A stretch of 56,365 bases of DNA, taken from NCBI GenBank assembly GCA_030744875.1, contig JASLPR010000006.1, forward strand, positions 1 through 56,365, given 5' to 3'. The notes beneath the pieces were generated by a model. That model saw nothing but the letters and a program-made list of their open reading frames with translations. It was not told the origin of the DNA and searched no databases. The position numbers and the translations under genes are program-made. Each line of letters begins with the position of its first letter. Position 1 is the first letter of the stretch. Shown here in pieces: positions 44,125-53,061 of this stretch. The stretch comes from Chloroflexota bacterium. Lineage in GTDB: Bacteria; Chloroflexota; UBA11872; VXNJ01.

Positions 44125-44727
44125 ATGGCTGAATCGAACATCACGACAGTCAGCGGCACCGGGATTCCGGTACGCGGCAACGATATCGACACCGACCGTA
44201 TCATCCCGGCGCGCTACCTGCGGGCCGTCACCTTCGACGGGCTCGGCGAGCACACCTTCGAGGACGACCGCAAGCAGGCCGCCGGGGCGCACCCCTTCGA
44301 CGACCCGCGCTTCGCCGACGCCGCGATCCTGCTGGTCAACAACAACTTCGGCTCCGGCTCGTCTCGCGAGCACGCCCCGCAGGCGCTGCAGCGCTGGGGC
44401 ATCCGCGCTGTAGTCGGGCAGAGCTTTGGCGAGATCTTCTTCGGCAACAGCCTGACCCTGGGGATTCCCTGCATGGTGCTGAGCGCCGACGCGGTCGGCC
44501 AACTCCAGGACGCCGCCGACGCCGACCCGAGCACCGCGATCACGGTCGACCTCAAGGCCGGCGCCGTCTCCATGGCCGACCTGAGCTTCGCGTCGCAGAT
44601 GTCGGAGGCCGTCCGCGAAAGCCTGGTCAGCGGCCGCTGGGACGCGCTGGGCGAACTGCTCGGCGCCCCCGACGAAACCCGCAAGGTCCACGACGGCCTT
44701 CCCTACGTGGCGGGCTTCTCCGGCTAA
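44125..44727 (+). CDS. leuD: 3-isopropylmalate dehydratase, small subunit
   Basis: A 200-residue swivel-domain subunit of the LeuCD isomerase. NDIDTDRIIPARYL is at the start, and NNNFGSGSSREHAPQAL is the substrate loop with the catalytic Ser. SFGEIFFGNSLTLGIPC follows. It starts 18 bases after leuC. The length suits the bacterial (not archaeal) LeuD type. Confidence 0.95.
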   Translation: MAESNITTVSGTGIPVRGNDIDTDRIIPARYLRAVTFDGLGEHTFEDDRKQAAGAHPFDDPRFADAAILLVNNNFGSGSSREHAPQALQRWGIRAVVGQSFGEIFFGNSLTLGIPCMVLSADAVGQLQDAADADPSTAITVDLKAGAVSMADLSFASQMSEAVRESLVSGRWDALGELLGAPDETRKVHDGLPYVAGFSG

Positions 44728-44796
44728 ACTGTCGCTTCCGACTTCAACCCGGCGCGGTACCCTCCCGCGCCACCGGCACAACCAGGAACTGCTCCC

Positions 44797-45837
44797 ATGT
44801 ACAACATCGCGGTCATCCCCGGCGACGGCACTGGCCCCGAAGTCATCGTCGAGGCCCTGAAGGCGCTGGACTCCACCGGCGTCCCCTACCAGACCATCGA
44901 GTTCGGCTGGGGCGGCGAGCACTACCTGAAGACCGGCGAGACCCTGCCCGAGGGCGCGGTCGACGAACTGCGCGACTTCGACGCCATCCTGCTCGGCGCG
45001 ATCGGCCACCCCGATGTCGCCCCAGGCATATTGGAGAAGGGCATCCTGCTGAACGCCCGCTTTCAGCTGGACCAGTACATCAACCTGCGCCCGGTGAAGC
45101 TCTACCCCAATGTGGAGACCCCGCTGCGGGACAAGGGACCCGAGGACATCGACTTCACCGTCGTCCGCGAGAACACCGAGGGCATCTACGCCGGCATGGG
45201 TGGGATTCTCTACGAAGGCACCCCCAACGAGGTCTCGACCCAGGTCAACCAGACCACCTACCACGGCGCGGCGCGGGCCATCCGCTATGCGTTTGAACTC
45301 ACCCGCCGGCGCGACCGCGAAAAACTGCTGCACCTGGTCTTTAAGACCAACGTACTCACCTTCGCTGGGGCCACCTGGTGGCGCGCCTTCAACGAGATCG
45401 GCGAGGAATACCCGGACATCAAGCGCGACTACATGCACGTCGACGCGGCCTGCATGTGGTTCGTGAAGAACCCGGAGTGGTTCGACGTGCTGGTCACCGA
45501 CAACCTTTTCGGCGACATCATCACCGACCTGGGGGCGATGATCCAGGGCGGCATGGGCATCGCCGCCGGCGGCAACATCAACCCGGAAGGCGTCTCGATG
45601 TTCGAGCCGATCGGCGGCTCGGCGCCCAAGTACACCGGCCAGGACGTAATCAACCCCCTGGCGGCGATCAACGCGGCGCAGATGATGTTGAGTCACCTAG
45701 GCGAGGCCGAGGCCGCCGACCGGGTGGAGAACGCCGTCATCAAGGCGCTGGAGAGCGGCCGCATCGAGTCGATGAGCGCCGGGCGGATGGGCATGGGCAC
45801 CAGCGAAATGGGCGACTTCGTCGCCGGGCTGATCTAG
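44797..45837 (+). CDS. leuB: isopropylmalate dehydrogenase-family enzyme, copy 1
   Basis: A 346-residue beta-decarboxylating dehydrogenase. [13 protein letters not shown] is at the start. [14 protein letters not shown] is the substrate-phosphate/serine region. [18 protein letters not shown] and [21 protein letters not shown] supply the catalytic Lys and the metal Asp. [21 protein letters not shown] binds NAD. This pattern (short, IQGGMG) is the actinobacterial/archaeal-like IPMDH type, which also includes tartrate and methylmalate dehydrogenases. It sits five bases before a second, classical LeuB. Confidence 0.87.
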   Translation: MYNIAVIPGDGTGPEVIVEALKALDSTGVPYQTIEFGWGGEHYLKTGETLPEGAVDELRDFDAILLGAIGHPDVAPGILEKGILLNARFQLDQYINLRPVKLYPNVETPLRDKGPEDIDFTVVRENTEGIYAGMGGILYEGTPNEVSTQVNQTTYHGAARAIRYAFELTRRRDREKLLHLVFKTNVLTFAGATWWRAFNEIGEEYPDIKRDYMHVDAACMWFVKNPEWFDVLVTDNLFGDIITDLGAMIQGGMGIAAGGNINPEGVSMFEPIGGSAPKYTGQDVINPLAAINAAQMMLSHLGEAEAADRVENAVIKALESGRIESMSAGRMGMGTSEMGDFVAGLI

Positions 45838-45842
45838 GACCC

Positions 45843-46922
45843 ATGGCTGAGTTCCACATCCTCTACGCCCCGGGCGACGGCATCGGGTCGGAAATCGTCA
45901 CCCAGGGCCGCCGCGTTCTCGACGCCATCGGCGAGCGCTTCGGCCATACGTTTACGGCCGAGCACGCCGTCATCGGCGCCGAGGCGGTGGAAGAGCACGG
46001 CATCGAACTGACCGACGAGGTGATCGACCGCGCCCGCGCCGCCGACGCCATCTTGCTCGGCGCCTGCGGCATCGCCGACGGCGTGCCGGTGAAGGGCCGC
46101 CATCCGGAAAGGGCTGTGCTGACGCTGCGCCAGGAACTGCAACTCTGGGCCAACCTGCGCCCGATGAAGGTGATCGATCACCTCATCGACGCCTCGCCGG
46201 TGAAGCCCGAGGTGCTGCGCGGGGTGGATATGTTGGTGCTGCGCGAACTCACCGGCGGCACCTATTTCGGCGAGCCGCGCGGGCCCTATGAAGTCGACGG
46301 CCAACCGGCCGCCCGCGACACGATGGTGTATTCGGAACCGGAAGTTCGCCGGGTGGTGACCCGGGCCTTCGAACTGGCTGCCGGGCGCCATCAGAGCGTC
46401 ACCTCGGTGGACAAGGCCAACGTGCTGGAGAGTTCGGCGCTGTGGCGCCGGGTCGCCGAGGAGGTGGCCGCGGGGTTCCCGGATATCAAGTTCGAGTCCA
46501 TACTTGTCGATGCCTTCTCAATGAGGCTCGTACAAACACCGCGGGATTTTGACGTGGTCGTGACCGGCAACCTGTTTGGAGACATCCTCAGCGACGAGAT
46601 GGCCGTGCTGGCCGCGTCGCTGGGCGTGCTGCCCTCGGCTAGCCTCGGCGATGGAAGGGCCGGGCTGTACGAGCCGATCCACGGCGCCGCCAACGACATC
46701 GCCGGCCGCGACATCGCCAACCCAATCGCCACAATTCTCAGCGCCGCCCTGATGCTGCGGCACTCGTTTGAACTCGAAACCGAAGCCCGGACCGTCGAAG
46801 ACGCCGTCGACGCCGTCCTGGCCCGCGGAATACGCACTCCGGACATCCAGGAGGATGGGTCGCACCGTGTCGGCACTGCCGGCATGGGCGACGCGATCAT
46901 TGCGGAGATCACCACCCACTAG
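45843..46922 (+). CDS. leuB: 3-isopropylmalate dehydrogenase, classical type, copy 2
   Basis: A 359-residue LeuB of the E. coli-like class. The start is YAPGDGIGSEIV. RPMKV leads to LRELTGGTYFGEPRGPYE, with the isopropylmalate specificity region. SVDKANVLESSALWRRV holds the catalytic Lys. TGNLFGDILSDEMAVLAASLGVLPSASLG carries metal Asp residues. YEPIHGAANDIAGRDIANPIA is the NAD loop. It starts at ATG 45843, six bases after copy 1. It converts isopropylmalate to 2-oxoisocaproate; either copy may also handle 3-methylmalate. Confidence 0.92.
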   Translation: MAEFHILYAPGDGIGSEIVTQGRRVLDAIGERFGHTFTAEHAVIGAEAVEEHGIELTDEVIDRARAADAILLGACGIADGVPVKGRHPERAVLTLRQELQLWANLRPMKVIDHLIDASPVKPEVLRGVDMLVLRELTGGTYFGEPRGPYEVDGQPAARDTMVYSEPEVRRVVTRAFELAAGRHQSVTSVDKANVLESSALWRRVAEEVAAGFPDIKFESILVDAFSMRLVQTPRDFDVVVTGNLFGDILSDEMAVLAASLGVLPSASLGDGRAGLYEPIHGAANDIAGRDIANPIATILSAALMLRHSFELETEARTVEDAVDAVLARGIRTPDIQEDGSHRVGTAGMGDAIIAEITTH

Positions 46923-46986
46923 CCCCGCCGGGCGGCCGGGCCAATCCTGCAACCTTCATCCCATCATCCAGAAAGCCAGTTCTTGA

Positions 46987-48561
46987 ATGAGCAAAGTATT
47001 CCTCCTCGACACCACCCTGCGCGACGGCGCCCAGGGCGAAGGCATCTCCTTTTCCACGTCCGACAAGCTGAAGATCGCCCGCCGCCTCGACGACTTCAGC
47101 ATTGACTACATCGAGGGCGGCTTCGCTGGGGCCAATCCGAAGGACCAGGAGTTTTTCCGGCAGGCGGTGGCGATGACCTGGCAAAACTCGCGCATCACCG
47201 CCTTCGGCGCCACCCGCTATAAGAACGTCCGCTGCGAGGACGACGCCGGGGTGCAGGCCCTCGTCGCCACCGGTGCCCCGGCGATGACCATCGTCGCCAA
47301 GTTCTCCGAGTTCCAGGTGAGCCGCATCCTCGAAACCGACCACGCCGAGGGGCTGGCGATGATCGCCGACACGGTCAGCTACCTGAAGGCCCAGGGCGTG
47401 GAGGTGATCGTCGATGCTGAGCACTTCTTCGACGGCTTCAAAGCCGACCGCGATTTCACCCTAGCCTGCGTGGACGCCGCCGAGCAGGCCGGCGCTGACT
47501 GGATCGCGCTCTGCGACACCAACGGCGGCTCGCTGGTGGACGAACTGCACGACATCACCACCGAAATCGTCAAGCGCACGAGTTGCGCGGTCGGCATCCA
47601 CACCCACAACGACTCCGACCTAGCCGCCGCCGGAACCCTGGCCGGGGTCGCCGCCGGGGCCACCCAGATCCACGGCACCATCAACGGCCTGGGCGAGCGC
47701 ACCGGTAATGCCAATCTCTGCACCGTGATCCCCAACCTGCAGCTGAAATTGGGCTACGACTGCGTGGCGGCCGAGCAACTGGGCCACCTGACCGACCTGT
47801 CGCACTATGTCTCCGAGATCGCCAACATGAACCCGCCGACGCAGATGGCCTACGTGGGCCACAGCGCCTTCGCCCACAAGGCCGGCTACCATGCCAGCGC
47901 CACCACCAAGTACGAGCAGGCCTATCAGCACGTCGACCCGGCCGCCGTGGGCAACCAGCAGCGCATCCTGGTGTCGGAACTGGCCGGCACCGCCAGCGTG
48001 GCCGCGCGCGCCGCGCAACTGGGCATCGCCCAGTCGCGCGAGGGCGCCGCCGCCACCGCCTCGACCCTGAAACTGCTGGAGGCCGAGGGCTTTCAGTTCG
48101 AGGGCGCCGAGGGGTCGTTCGAGTTGATCCTGCGGCGCAAGGAAGCGGGCTACCACCCCCCCTTCGAACTGGTTGATTTCATGGCCTTCGCCGAGACCCG
48201 TGACGGCCAGTCGTCGCTGAGCGAGGCGATGGTCAAAATTAGCATCGACGGCGAGATCGTCCACACCGCCGGCGAGGGCAACGGTCCGGTCAGCGCGCTG
48301 GACGAGGCGTTTCGCAAGGCGCTGCTGCCGGCCTTTCCGGAGGTCGCCGCGGTGCGGCTTATTGACTACAAGGTGCGGATTCTGGACAGCGAGGCCGGCA
48401 CCGCCGCCGGCACCCGGGTGCTGATTATGTCCTCGGACGGCGAGCGCGAATGGGGCACGGTGGGCAGTTCGACCAACGTGGTCGAGGCCTCGTGGATCGC
48501 CCTGGCCGACGCCTACGAGTTCGCCCTGCTGCCGCCCAACAGAGCCGGCGCGGCCGAATAG
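46987..48561 (+). CDS. cimA: citramalate synthase
   Basis: A 524-residue HMGL-family enzyme condensing pyruvate with acetyl-CoA to citramalate, which opens a threonine-independent isoleucine route. Its start FLLDTTLRDGAQGEGISFS has GAQ where LeuA has GEQ, the CimA hallmark. ALCDTNGGS and VGIHTHNDSDLAAA provide metal ligands, and SAFAHKAGYHASAT is the CimA communicating segment. A C-terminal LeuA-type regulatory domain begins near residue 385. It is last in the operon; LeuC, LeuD and LeuB would process its product. Confidence 0.93.
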   Translation: MSKVFLLDTTLRDGAQGEGISFSTSDKLKIARRLDDFSIDYIEGGFAGANPKDQEFFRQAVAMTWQNSRITAFGATRYKNVRCEDDAGVQALVATGAPAMTIVAKFSEFQVSRILETDHAEGLAMIADTVSYLKAQGVEVIVDAEHFFDGFKADRDFTLACVDAAEQAGADWIALCDTNGGSLVDELHDITTEIVKRTSCAVGIHTHNDSDLAAAGTLAGVAAGATQIHGTINGLGERTGNANLCTVIPNLQLKLGYDCVAAEQLGHLTDLSHYVSEIANMNPPTQMAYVGHSAFAHKAGYHASATTKYEQAYQHVDPAAVGNQQRILVSELAGTASVAARAAQLGIAQSREGAAATASTLKLLEAEGFQFEGAEGSFELILRRKEAGYHPPFELVDFMAFAETRDGQSSLSEAMVKISIDGEIVHTAGEGNGPVSALDEAFRKALLPAFPEVAAVRLIDYKVRILDSEAGTAAGTRVLIMSSDGEREWGTVGSSTNVVEASWIALADAYEFALLPPNRAGAAE

Positions 48562-48596
48562 TCGCGGCGGCGGATTGTGACGCAACGTTGACATTT

Positions 48597-48616
48597 CGGT
48601 GCGCCGCGGCGCACCG
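48597..48616. promoter_or_regulatory. 20-base palindrome between cimA and the kinase-like gene
   Basis: A perfect palindrome (CGGTGCGCCG and its complement) lies 35 bases after the cimA stop and three bases after a TTGACA (48588-48593). On the plus strand GCGCGTTT follows. It could be the operon terminator or an operator overlapping a promoter of the next gene; no good -10 is found at the right distance. Confidence 0.4.
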
Positions 48617-48714
48617 CGCGTTTAACCCGCCGACCTAGTCTCCTCTCATGGGACCGGCGCGGCGGCATCTCAGGGAACGCCGGCTCCCGACTGTTTGCCA
48701 ACGGGGTTTGTGTA

Positions 48715-49341
48715 GTGGCAGTAATCACCATCGCCCGCCAGCGGTCCAGCGGGAGCTATGTGATCGCCCGCCGTCTGGCCGAACAGGTGGGCTATGCGTT
48801 TGTCGATCAGCGCTCGATGGACCGCGCCCTCGACCTGGCGGTGTTGAACGACGACTGGGACGAGCGTGTGAACCAACCGCGCGGCGTCGATGACCTGGTG
48901 GTGGCGGCCACCCGGGAGGTCGTCGCCGAACTGCGCCGGGTGCCCGGGACCGCGGCCTACGCCCGGCTGCTGCGCCTCTTCGTCAACACCGTCGCCGCGG
49001 CCGACCACGCGGTCATCCTGAGGCGCGGGGCAAACTTCATCCTCACCGGCCGGCCCGGCGCCCTGCGGGTGTACGTGCATAGCTCGATCGAGCGCCGCAT
49101 CGTGCGCCTGGCCGTGCGGAGCCAGTTCCGCCCGGCCCGCGCCGCCGATATCGTGGCCAGCGAAGACCGCCTCCGCGAGTACTTCATCCGCCAGACCTTC
49201 CAGCGCGACTGGTCCGACGCTACCGCCTACGACCTGTCGATCGACACCGACGAGACTCCGGCGCCGGTGGCGGTGGGGGCGATTGTGGCGCGGGTGATGG
49301 CGCTGCCGGGCTCGGTGGCGCCGATCTCCTCGTCAGTCTGA
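48715..49341 (+). CDS. cytidylate kinase-like family protein
   Basis: A 208-residue protein resembling the cytidylate-kinase-like group: VITIARQRSSGSYVIARRLAEQVGYAFVDQ at the start, with the P-loop reduced to RQRSSGSYV (no GK[ST]), then VILRRGANFIL near residue 103 and VRLAVRSQFRP with the basic lid. The degenerate P-loop resembles other family members in which the exact substrate is unknown. It starts at GTG 48715. Monocistronic, convergent with the phosphotriesterase gene. Confidence 0.7.
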   Translation: MAVITIARQRSSGSYVIARRLAEQVGYAFVDQRSMDRALDLAVLNDDWDERVNQPRGVDDLVVAATREVVAELRRVPGTAAYARLLRLFVNTVAAADHAVILRRGANFILTGRPGALRVYVHSSIERRIVRLAVRSQFRPARAADIVASEDRLREYFIRQTFQRDWSDATAYDLSIDTDETPAPVAVGAIVARVMALPGSVAPISSSV

Positions 49342-49405
49342 GCGGCGGGGCCGCCCAAGCAACCAGAAGAACCGCCGCAGCGCGTCGCCGGCCCGAACCG
49401 TCCGG

Positions 49406-50326
49406 TTACTTGCGCAGGGAGAAGAACTTGCCGGGGTTGGCGCGCAGCAGGCGGTCGCGGTCGCCCGCCCCAACTCCGGAAACCGCCAGCCGGGGCACAA
49501 AGTCGGTAAACAGGTAGGCGTATTCGCGCATGTCGAAGGGCGGATCGCGGTCCACCAGGTAGCCGCAGACATCCTGCGACAGCAGCAGGCGGTCGCCGAA
49601 CCCGGCCTCCAGCACCCGCCAAATCAACTTCACGAAGAAGTCGTCGGTGAAGCGCTTGCTGCCGATCAGGTCGTATTCAATCCAGCCGCCGCGCCGCAGC
49701 ACCTCCAGGTGGATGTCGAAGTCGTCCTCGGCGTGGGCGTGGACCTGCAGGAAGCGGTCGGCATCGAGCCCGGCGGCCGCCATTTCGTCCAGGTACTCCA
49801 GCGCGTTGGCGCCGACCGGACAGTGGACCGCGATCGGCGCGCCGGTGCTTCTTGAGGCGGTGATGGCGGCGCGCAGGACCTTGCGCTCCTGGTCGGTGAC
49901 GCCCTGATCGGTGACCGCCAGCTTGATGAAGCCGGCCTTCCAGCCACCGGCCCAGCCCTCGGTGAGGGCGCCCTCCATCCACTCGGCCAGCGCCGCCTCT
50001 TTGGCGCGGTGCGCCCAGTCGGGCTGGTACTCGTCTTTGTAGAGCCCGGTGGCCACGACCAGCGCAATCCCGGCGGCCGTAGTGACAGCGTGCACCGCCT
50101 CCGGGTGATAGCCGACGTAGGGCGGGGTGCACTCGATCAGCAGCTTCACGCCGGCGGCGGCGGCACGCTCGAGTTTCGGCAACGTGGTCTCTTCGATCTC
50201 CGCCACCGTGGCCTGCCGGCCGCCGCCATCGCGTACCGATTTCAAATCCGTATGGACGTGTTCGTGGGCCAGCACGTAGCCGTCTTCGGGCGGCGCGATG
50301 TCGCCGTCGGTGGTGCGGATGGTCAT
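49406..50326 (-). CDS. phosphotriesterase-family metal-dependent hydrolase
   Basis: A 306-residue TIM-barrel amidohydrolase-type enzyme. Metal ligands begin with LAHEHVHTD (HxH, about 21-25). The Glu in LLIECTPPYVG or a Lys in AGFIKLAVTD would bridge the metals. HCPVGANA, VHAHAEDD and LLSQDVCGYL supply the later His and Asp. The family covers lactonases and phosphotriesterase homologues; lactone or ester hydrolysis is more likely than phosphotriesters. It is first on the minus strand after the DHH gene. Confidence 0.85.
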   Translation of the reverse strand: MTIRTTDGDIAPPEDGYVLAHEHVHTDLKSVRDGGGRQATVAEIEETTLPKLERAAAAGVKLLIECTPPYVGYHPEAVHAVTTAAGIALVVATGLYKDEYQPDWAHRAKEAALAEWMEGALTEGWAGGWKAGFIKLAVTDQGVTDQERKVLRAAITASRSTGAPIAVHCPVGANALEYLDEMAAAGLDADRFLQVHAHAEDDFDIHLEVLRRGGWIEYDLIGSKRFTDDFFVKLIWRVLEAGFGDRLLLSQDVCGYLVDRDPPFDMREYAYLFTDFVPRLAVSGVGAGDRDRLLRANPGKFFSLRK

Positions 50327-50409
50327 AGCGTGTGGTCCTGTCGGCCGGTGGTGGTGCGCATCATTGCCCTACCCCACCATCTGCCTGAACGCCGCCCGGT
50401 TGCCCGGGC

Positions 50410-51301
50410 CTAGCCCGCATCCTTGAGACACTCGATGATCTCCTGGAGTTGCGGCGCGGCCTCGGCCGACGGGAACTGCGCCGTGCCCGCCCCGGCGTGG
50501 CCGCCGCCGCCGTATTCGGCCAGCAGCTTGCCGACATCGGTCTGGCAGGTGCGGTTGAAGATGCTGTTCCCCAGCGCCACCACCGTGGTGTTGTTGATGC
50601 CGTCGAAGATGCGCGCCGAGACGTTGGCGTCCTGGAACAGCGTGTAGACCAGGAAGCGGTTGCCGCGCGGGACGTCGGTCTTGTCGCGCAGGTCGGTGAT
50701 GACCACGTTGCCGTCCATAATCGAGTTGTTGACTAGGAAGGCCGAAAACCGCACCTGGTCGTCTTCCAGGGCCTCGGTGCGGCTCTTGACTTCGGGGTGC
50801 TGCATGATCTCGTCGATCGGGGTCTGCTTTTTCACCAGATCGAGTGAGTAGATGGAAATAGTCGTAGAAGCGACCCAGCCCGGAGCGCGGGTCGCAGGTG
50901 TAGCCCAGCGCCACCCAACCTTCCGGCGCGGTGACATCTTCCACCGAGAGGTCGGCGGCGTCCACCTTGTCCACGTAGACCAGCATGTCGGCGAAGGGCG
51001 CCAGGTCGGGGGAGTCGTAGTAGTCGAAGATCAGGCACGCGGCCGACGGGGCGATGCCGTACTTGCCGACGAAGTCGCCCTGGACGTCCACCCGGTCGCC
51101 CTCATAGCCGTGATGGTCGAACCACATCCCGCAGCCGGGCACGAAGGGCAGATTGACGACGATGTCGTCAGCGGTGACCTCGACCTCGACCTCCTGCATA
51201 TCGCGCGAGTGCGCAAAGCTGATGTCGGTGACATCGTTCATGACGCTCAGGAAAACCGAACTGGCAAGCCCGTCCAGATCGCCGCGAGTAATCACTCGCA
51301 T
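50410..51301 (-). CDS. DHH-family phosphoesterase, frameshifted
   Basis: Together two frames encode about 296 residues of a DHH/DHHA1 phosphoesterase (exopolyphosphatase or oligoribonuclease-like). The first (ATG 51301) has ITRGDLDGLAS and the FDHHG motif and is in frame to GRFYDYFH. The second continues YSLDLVKKQTPIDE through the DHHA1 motif GGGGHAGAGT to a stop at 50410. The shift lies near 50850. All metal and substrate motifs survive, so a sequencing error or very recent mutation is likely. A TATACT box about 80 bases upstream is a possible promoter. Confidence 0.7.
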
Positions 51302-51513
51302 GGTGTCGTCTCCCAGCCCTAGTTATTGATGGGGATTGTGTCCGCCGGCCGCACGCGCGGGACCGGATTGAGTGATCAAGTATAAAGGTGCCGGCGGCGC
51401 CACAGGCGCCTTCACTCTCCTGGAGGGGGAACGCGGTCCGACAGCAGCAAGAAGAGGGCCGCCGGAACTGCCGGTACGTTCATCCCGACGCTCGGCGCAG
51501 ACGGTTGATCGGT

Positions 51514-51531
51514 CGCGGAGGGGCCTCCGCG
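51514..51531 (-). terminator. hairpin after the PAP2 gene
   Basis: A perfect 18-base palindrome (CGCGGAGGG and its complement) begins three bases past the PAP2 stop. It lacks a T tract, so it is a weak terminator candidate or an mRNA-stabilising hairpin. Confidence 0.35.
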
Positions 51532-51533
51532 GG

Positions 51534-52238
51534 CTAGAGCGCCGCCCGGCCCGCCAGCCAGTAGCCCAACGCCAGCATCGGGATGGCGGCCACCGCGTCG
51601 AGCAGGAAATGATTGCCGGTGGCGACGATCGCGAAGATCACCACCGGTACGTACGCCGCCGCGACTCCGCGCCAGCGAATCGAATCGGCCAGCCGTAGAA
51701 ATCCGATCGACGCCAGCAGCGCGTAGACCACGTGCAGACTGGGCACCGCCGCCAGCGTGTTGCGAAACGGGTCGGCCCCCATCCCGTAGCCCAGCGGGCC
51801 GTAGCGCGAGAGGGTATCGACCAATCCCAATTCCGGCAGGGCGACCGGCGGCGCGACCGGGTACAACACGAAGATCGCGAACCCGACCAGGCTGGAGAAC
51901 AGGAAGGTGTTGCGCAACAGAACGTAGTGACCCGGCCGCCGCCGGTAAGCCCACCAGAGCAGGCCCAGCACCATGGGGAAATGGGGCACGATGTAGAGCA
52001 GATTCGCCAGCGTGCTCCAGAGACGCGAATCGACCACCCACGCCTGCACATCGGGCTCGACCAGCAGGCCCAGGGAACGCTGCAGGTCCACCAGTCCGCG
52101 GGCGTTGGCCAGCGCATCGGCCGTGGCGCCGGTGGAACGGAGCCGCGTGGAGAAGTAGACTAGGTACAGTGCGACCAGCAGCGCGAATTGGATCCAGCCC
52201 GGACCGGTGGAGTTCAGCAGCCGCCGGACTCTGCGCAA
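51534..52238 (-). CDS. PAP2-superfamily membrane phosphatase
   Basis: A 234-residue protein with about six membrane helices. The phosphatase motifs are AAVPSLHVVYAL (PSxH) near residue 165 and ATGNHFLLDAV (catalytic His followed by Asp) near residue 208. This matches the PAP2_3/inositolphosphorylceramide-synthase-like group, which dephosphorylates lipid phosphates at the membrane surface. It lies 35 bases downstream of nuoB on the same strand and may be co-transcribed with it. Confidence 0.8.
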   Translation of the reverse strand: MRRVRRLLNSTGPGWIQFALLVALYLVYFSTRLRSTGATADALANARGLVDLQRSLGLLVEPDVQAWVVDSRLWSTLANLLYIVPHFPMVLGLLWWAYRRRPGHYVLLRNTFLFSSLVGFAIFVLYPVAPPVALPELGLVDTLSRYGPLGYGMGADPFRNTLAAVPSLHVVYALLASIGFLRLADSIRWRGVAAAYVPVVIFAIVATGNHFLLDAVAAIPMLALGYWLAGRAAL

Positions 52239-52273
52239 ATTCCCGCCCCTTTCCGCCCCCCGACTCCGGCCCG

Positions 52274-52906
52274 CTAGCGGTGCGGCGGCAGCATCCCCGG
52301 CGGAACCTTCGAGACCGTCTCGCCCTCTTCCGGGGCTTCGAGGGCGTGGCCGATCCCGCTGGGTATCGGCGGCATCGGCCGCGGCTGCCAGTGCAAAACG
52401 CCCTCTTCTTTCATTTGCCTTTGCAGTAGTTGGATGCCTTCGATGAAGGCCTCGGGGCGCGGCGGGCAGCCGGGAATGTGCACGTCTACCGGGACGACCC
52501 GGTCCACGCCCTGCAGGGCGCCGTAGCTGCGGAAGGGCCCGCCGGCGATGGTGCAGATGCCCATCGCGATAACGTACTTCGGGTCGGGCATCTGGTCGTA
52601 AAGGCGGCGCACTACCGGGGCCATCTTGTTGGTGACGGTGCCGGCCACGACCATCACGTCGGACTGGCGCGGCGAGGCCCGCAGGATGACGCCGAAGCGG
52701 TCCATGTCGTACACCGGGCCCCAGGCAGCCATGTACTCGATGGCGCAGCAGGCCAGGCCGAAGGTCATGGGCCAGATGGAGTTAGAGGCGCTCCAGGTCA
52801 TCAGCTTGTCGAGGGTGGTGGTGAGCACGCCGATGGCGCCGTTCTTCTCGCCAAGTTCCACCAGTGGCGGGCGCTGGTATTCAGCCTCCGGGGGTGTGTC
52901 CGGCAA
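52274..52906 (-). CDS. nuoB: NADH-quinone oxidoreductase subunit B (solitary)
   Basis: A 210-residue NuoB, carrier of iron-sulfur cluster N2. The four ligands are present: Cys53 and Cys54 ([10 protein letters not shown]), Cys118 (MGICTIAGG) and Cys147 ([10 protein letters not shown]). It starts at TTG 52906 with AAGGAG nine bases upstream. The last 40 residues form a proline-rich extension. No nuoA, C or D gene is next to it: downstream is PAP2, upstream the divergent Mrp gene. It may belong to a complex I encoded elsewhere or be a spare subunit. Confidence 0.9.
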   Translation of the reverse strand: MPDTPPEAEYQRPPLVELGEKNGAIGVLTTTLDKLMTWSASNSIWPMTFGLACCAIEYMAAWGPVYDMDRFGVILRASPRQSDVMVVAGTVTNKMAPVVRRLYDQMPDPKYVIAMGICTIAGGPFRSYGALQGVDRVVPVDVHIPGCPPRPEAFIEGIQLLQRQMKEEGVLHWQPRPMPPIPSGIGHALEAPEEGETVSKVPPGMLPPHR

Positions 52907-53061
52907 CGGTTCGTGCTCCTTGTGGCGCCGGCATCCGGGCGGTCCGGCGGGCTCGGCTGCGCCAAGCCTACCAACACGGCTGGCCGCAGGCTAACGTCAT
53001 TCAATAGAATTGCTCACCAAACTAACCGACTCCCCGGCCCCCCCCACATTTGGAGCTCTAC

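Noticed and set aside
43873-45696. 607-codon minus-strand frame across leuC-leuD-leuB1
   Set aside because: Spans three conserved genes on the other strand; no motif of its own.
51372-51698. Plus-strand ORF after a TATAAA-like box
   Set aside because: Arg-rich shadow over the PAP2 gene; the box sits better as a minus-strand TATACT for the DHH gene.
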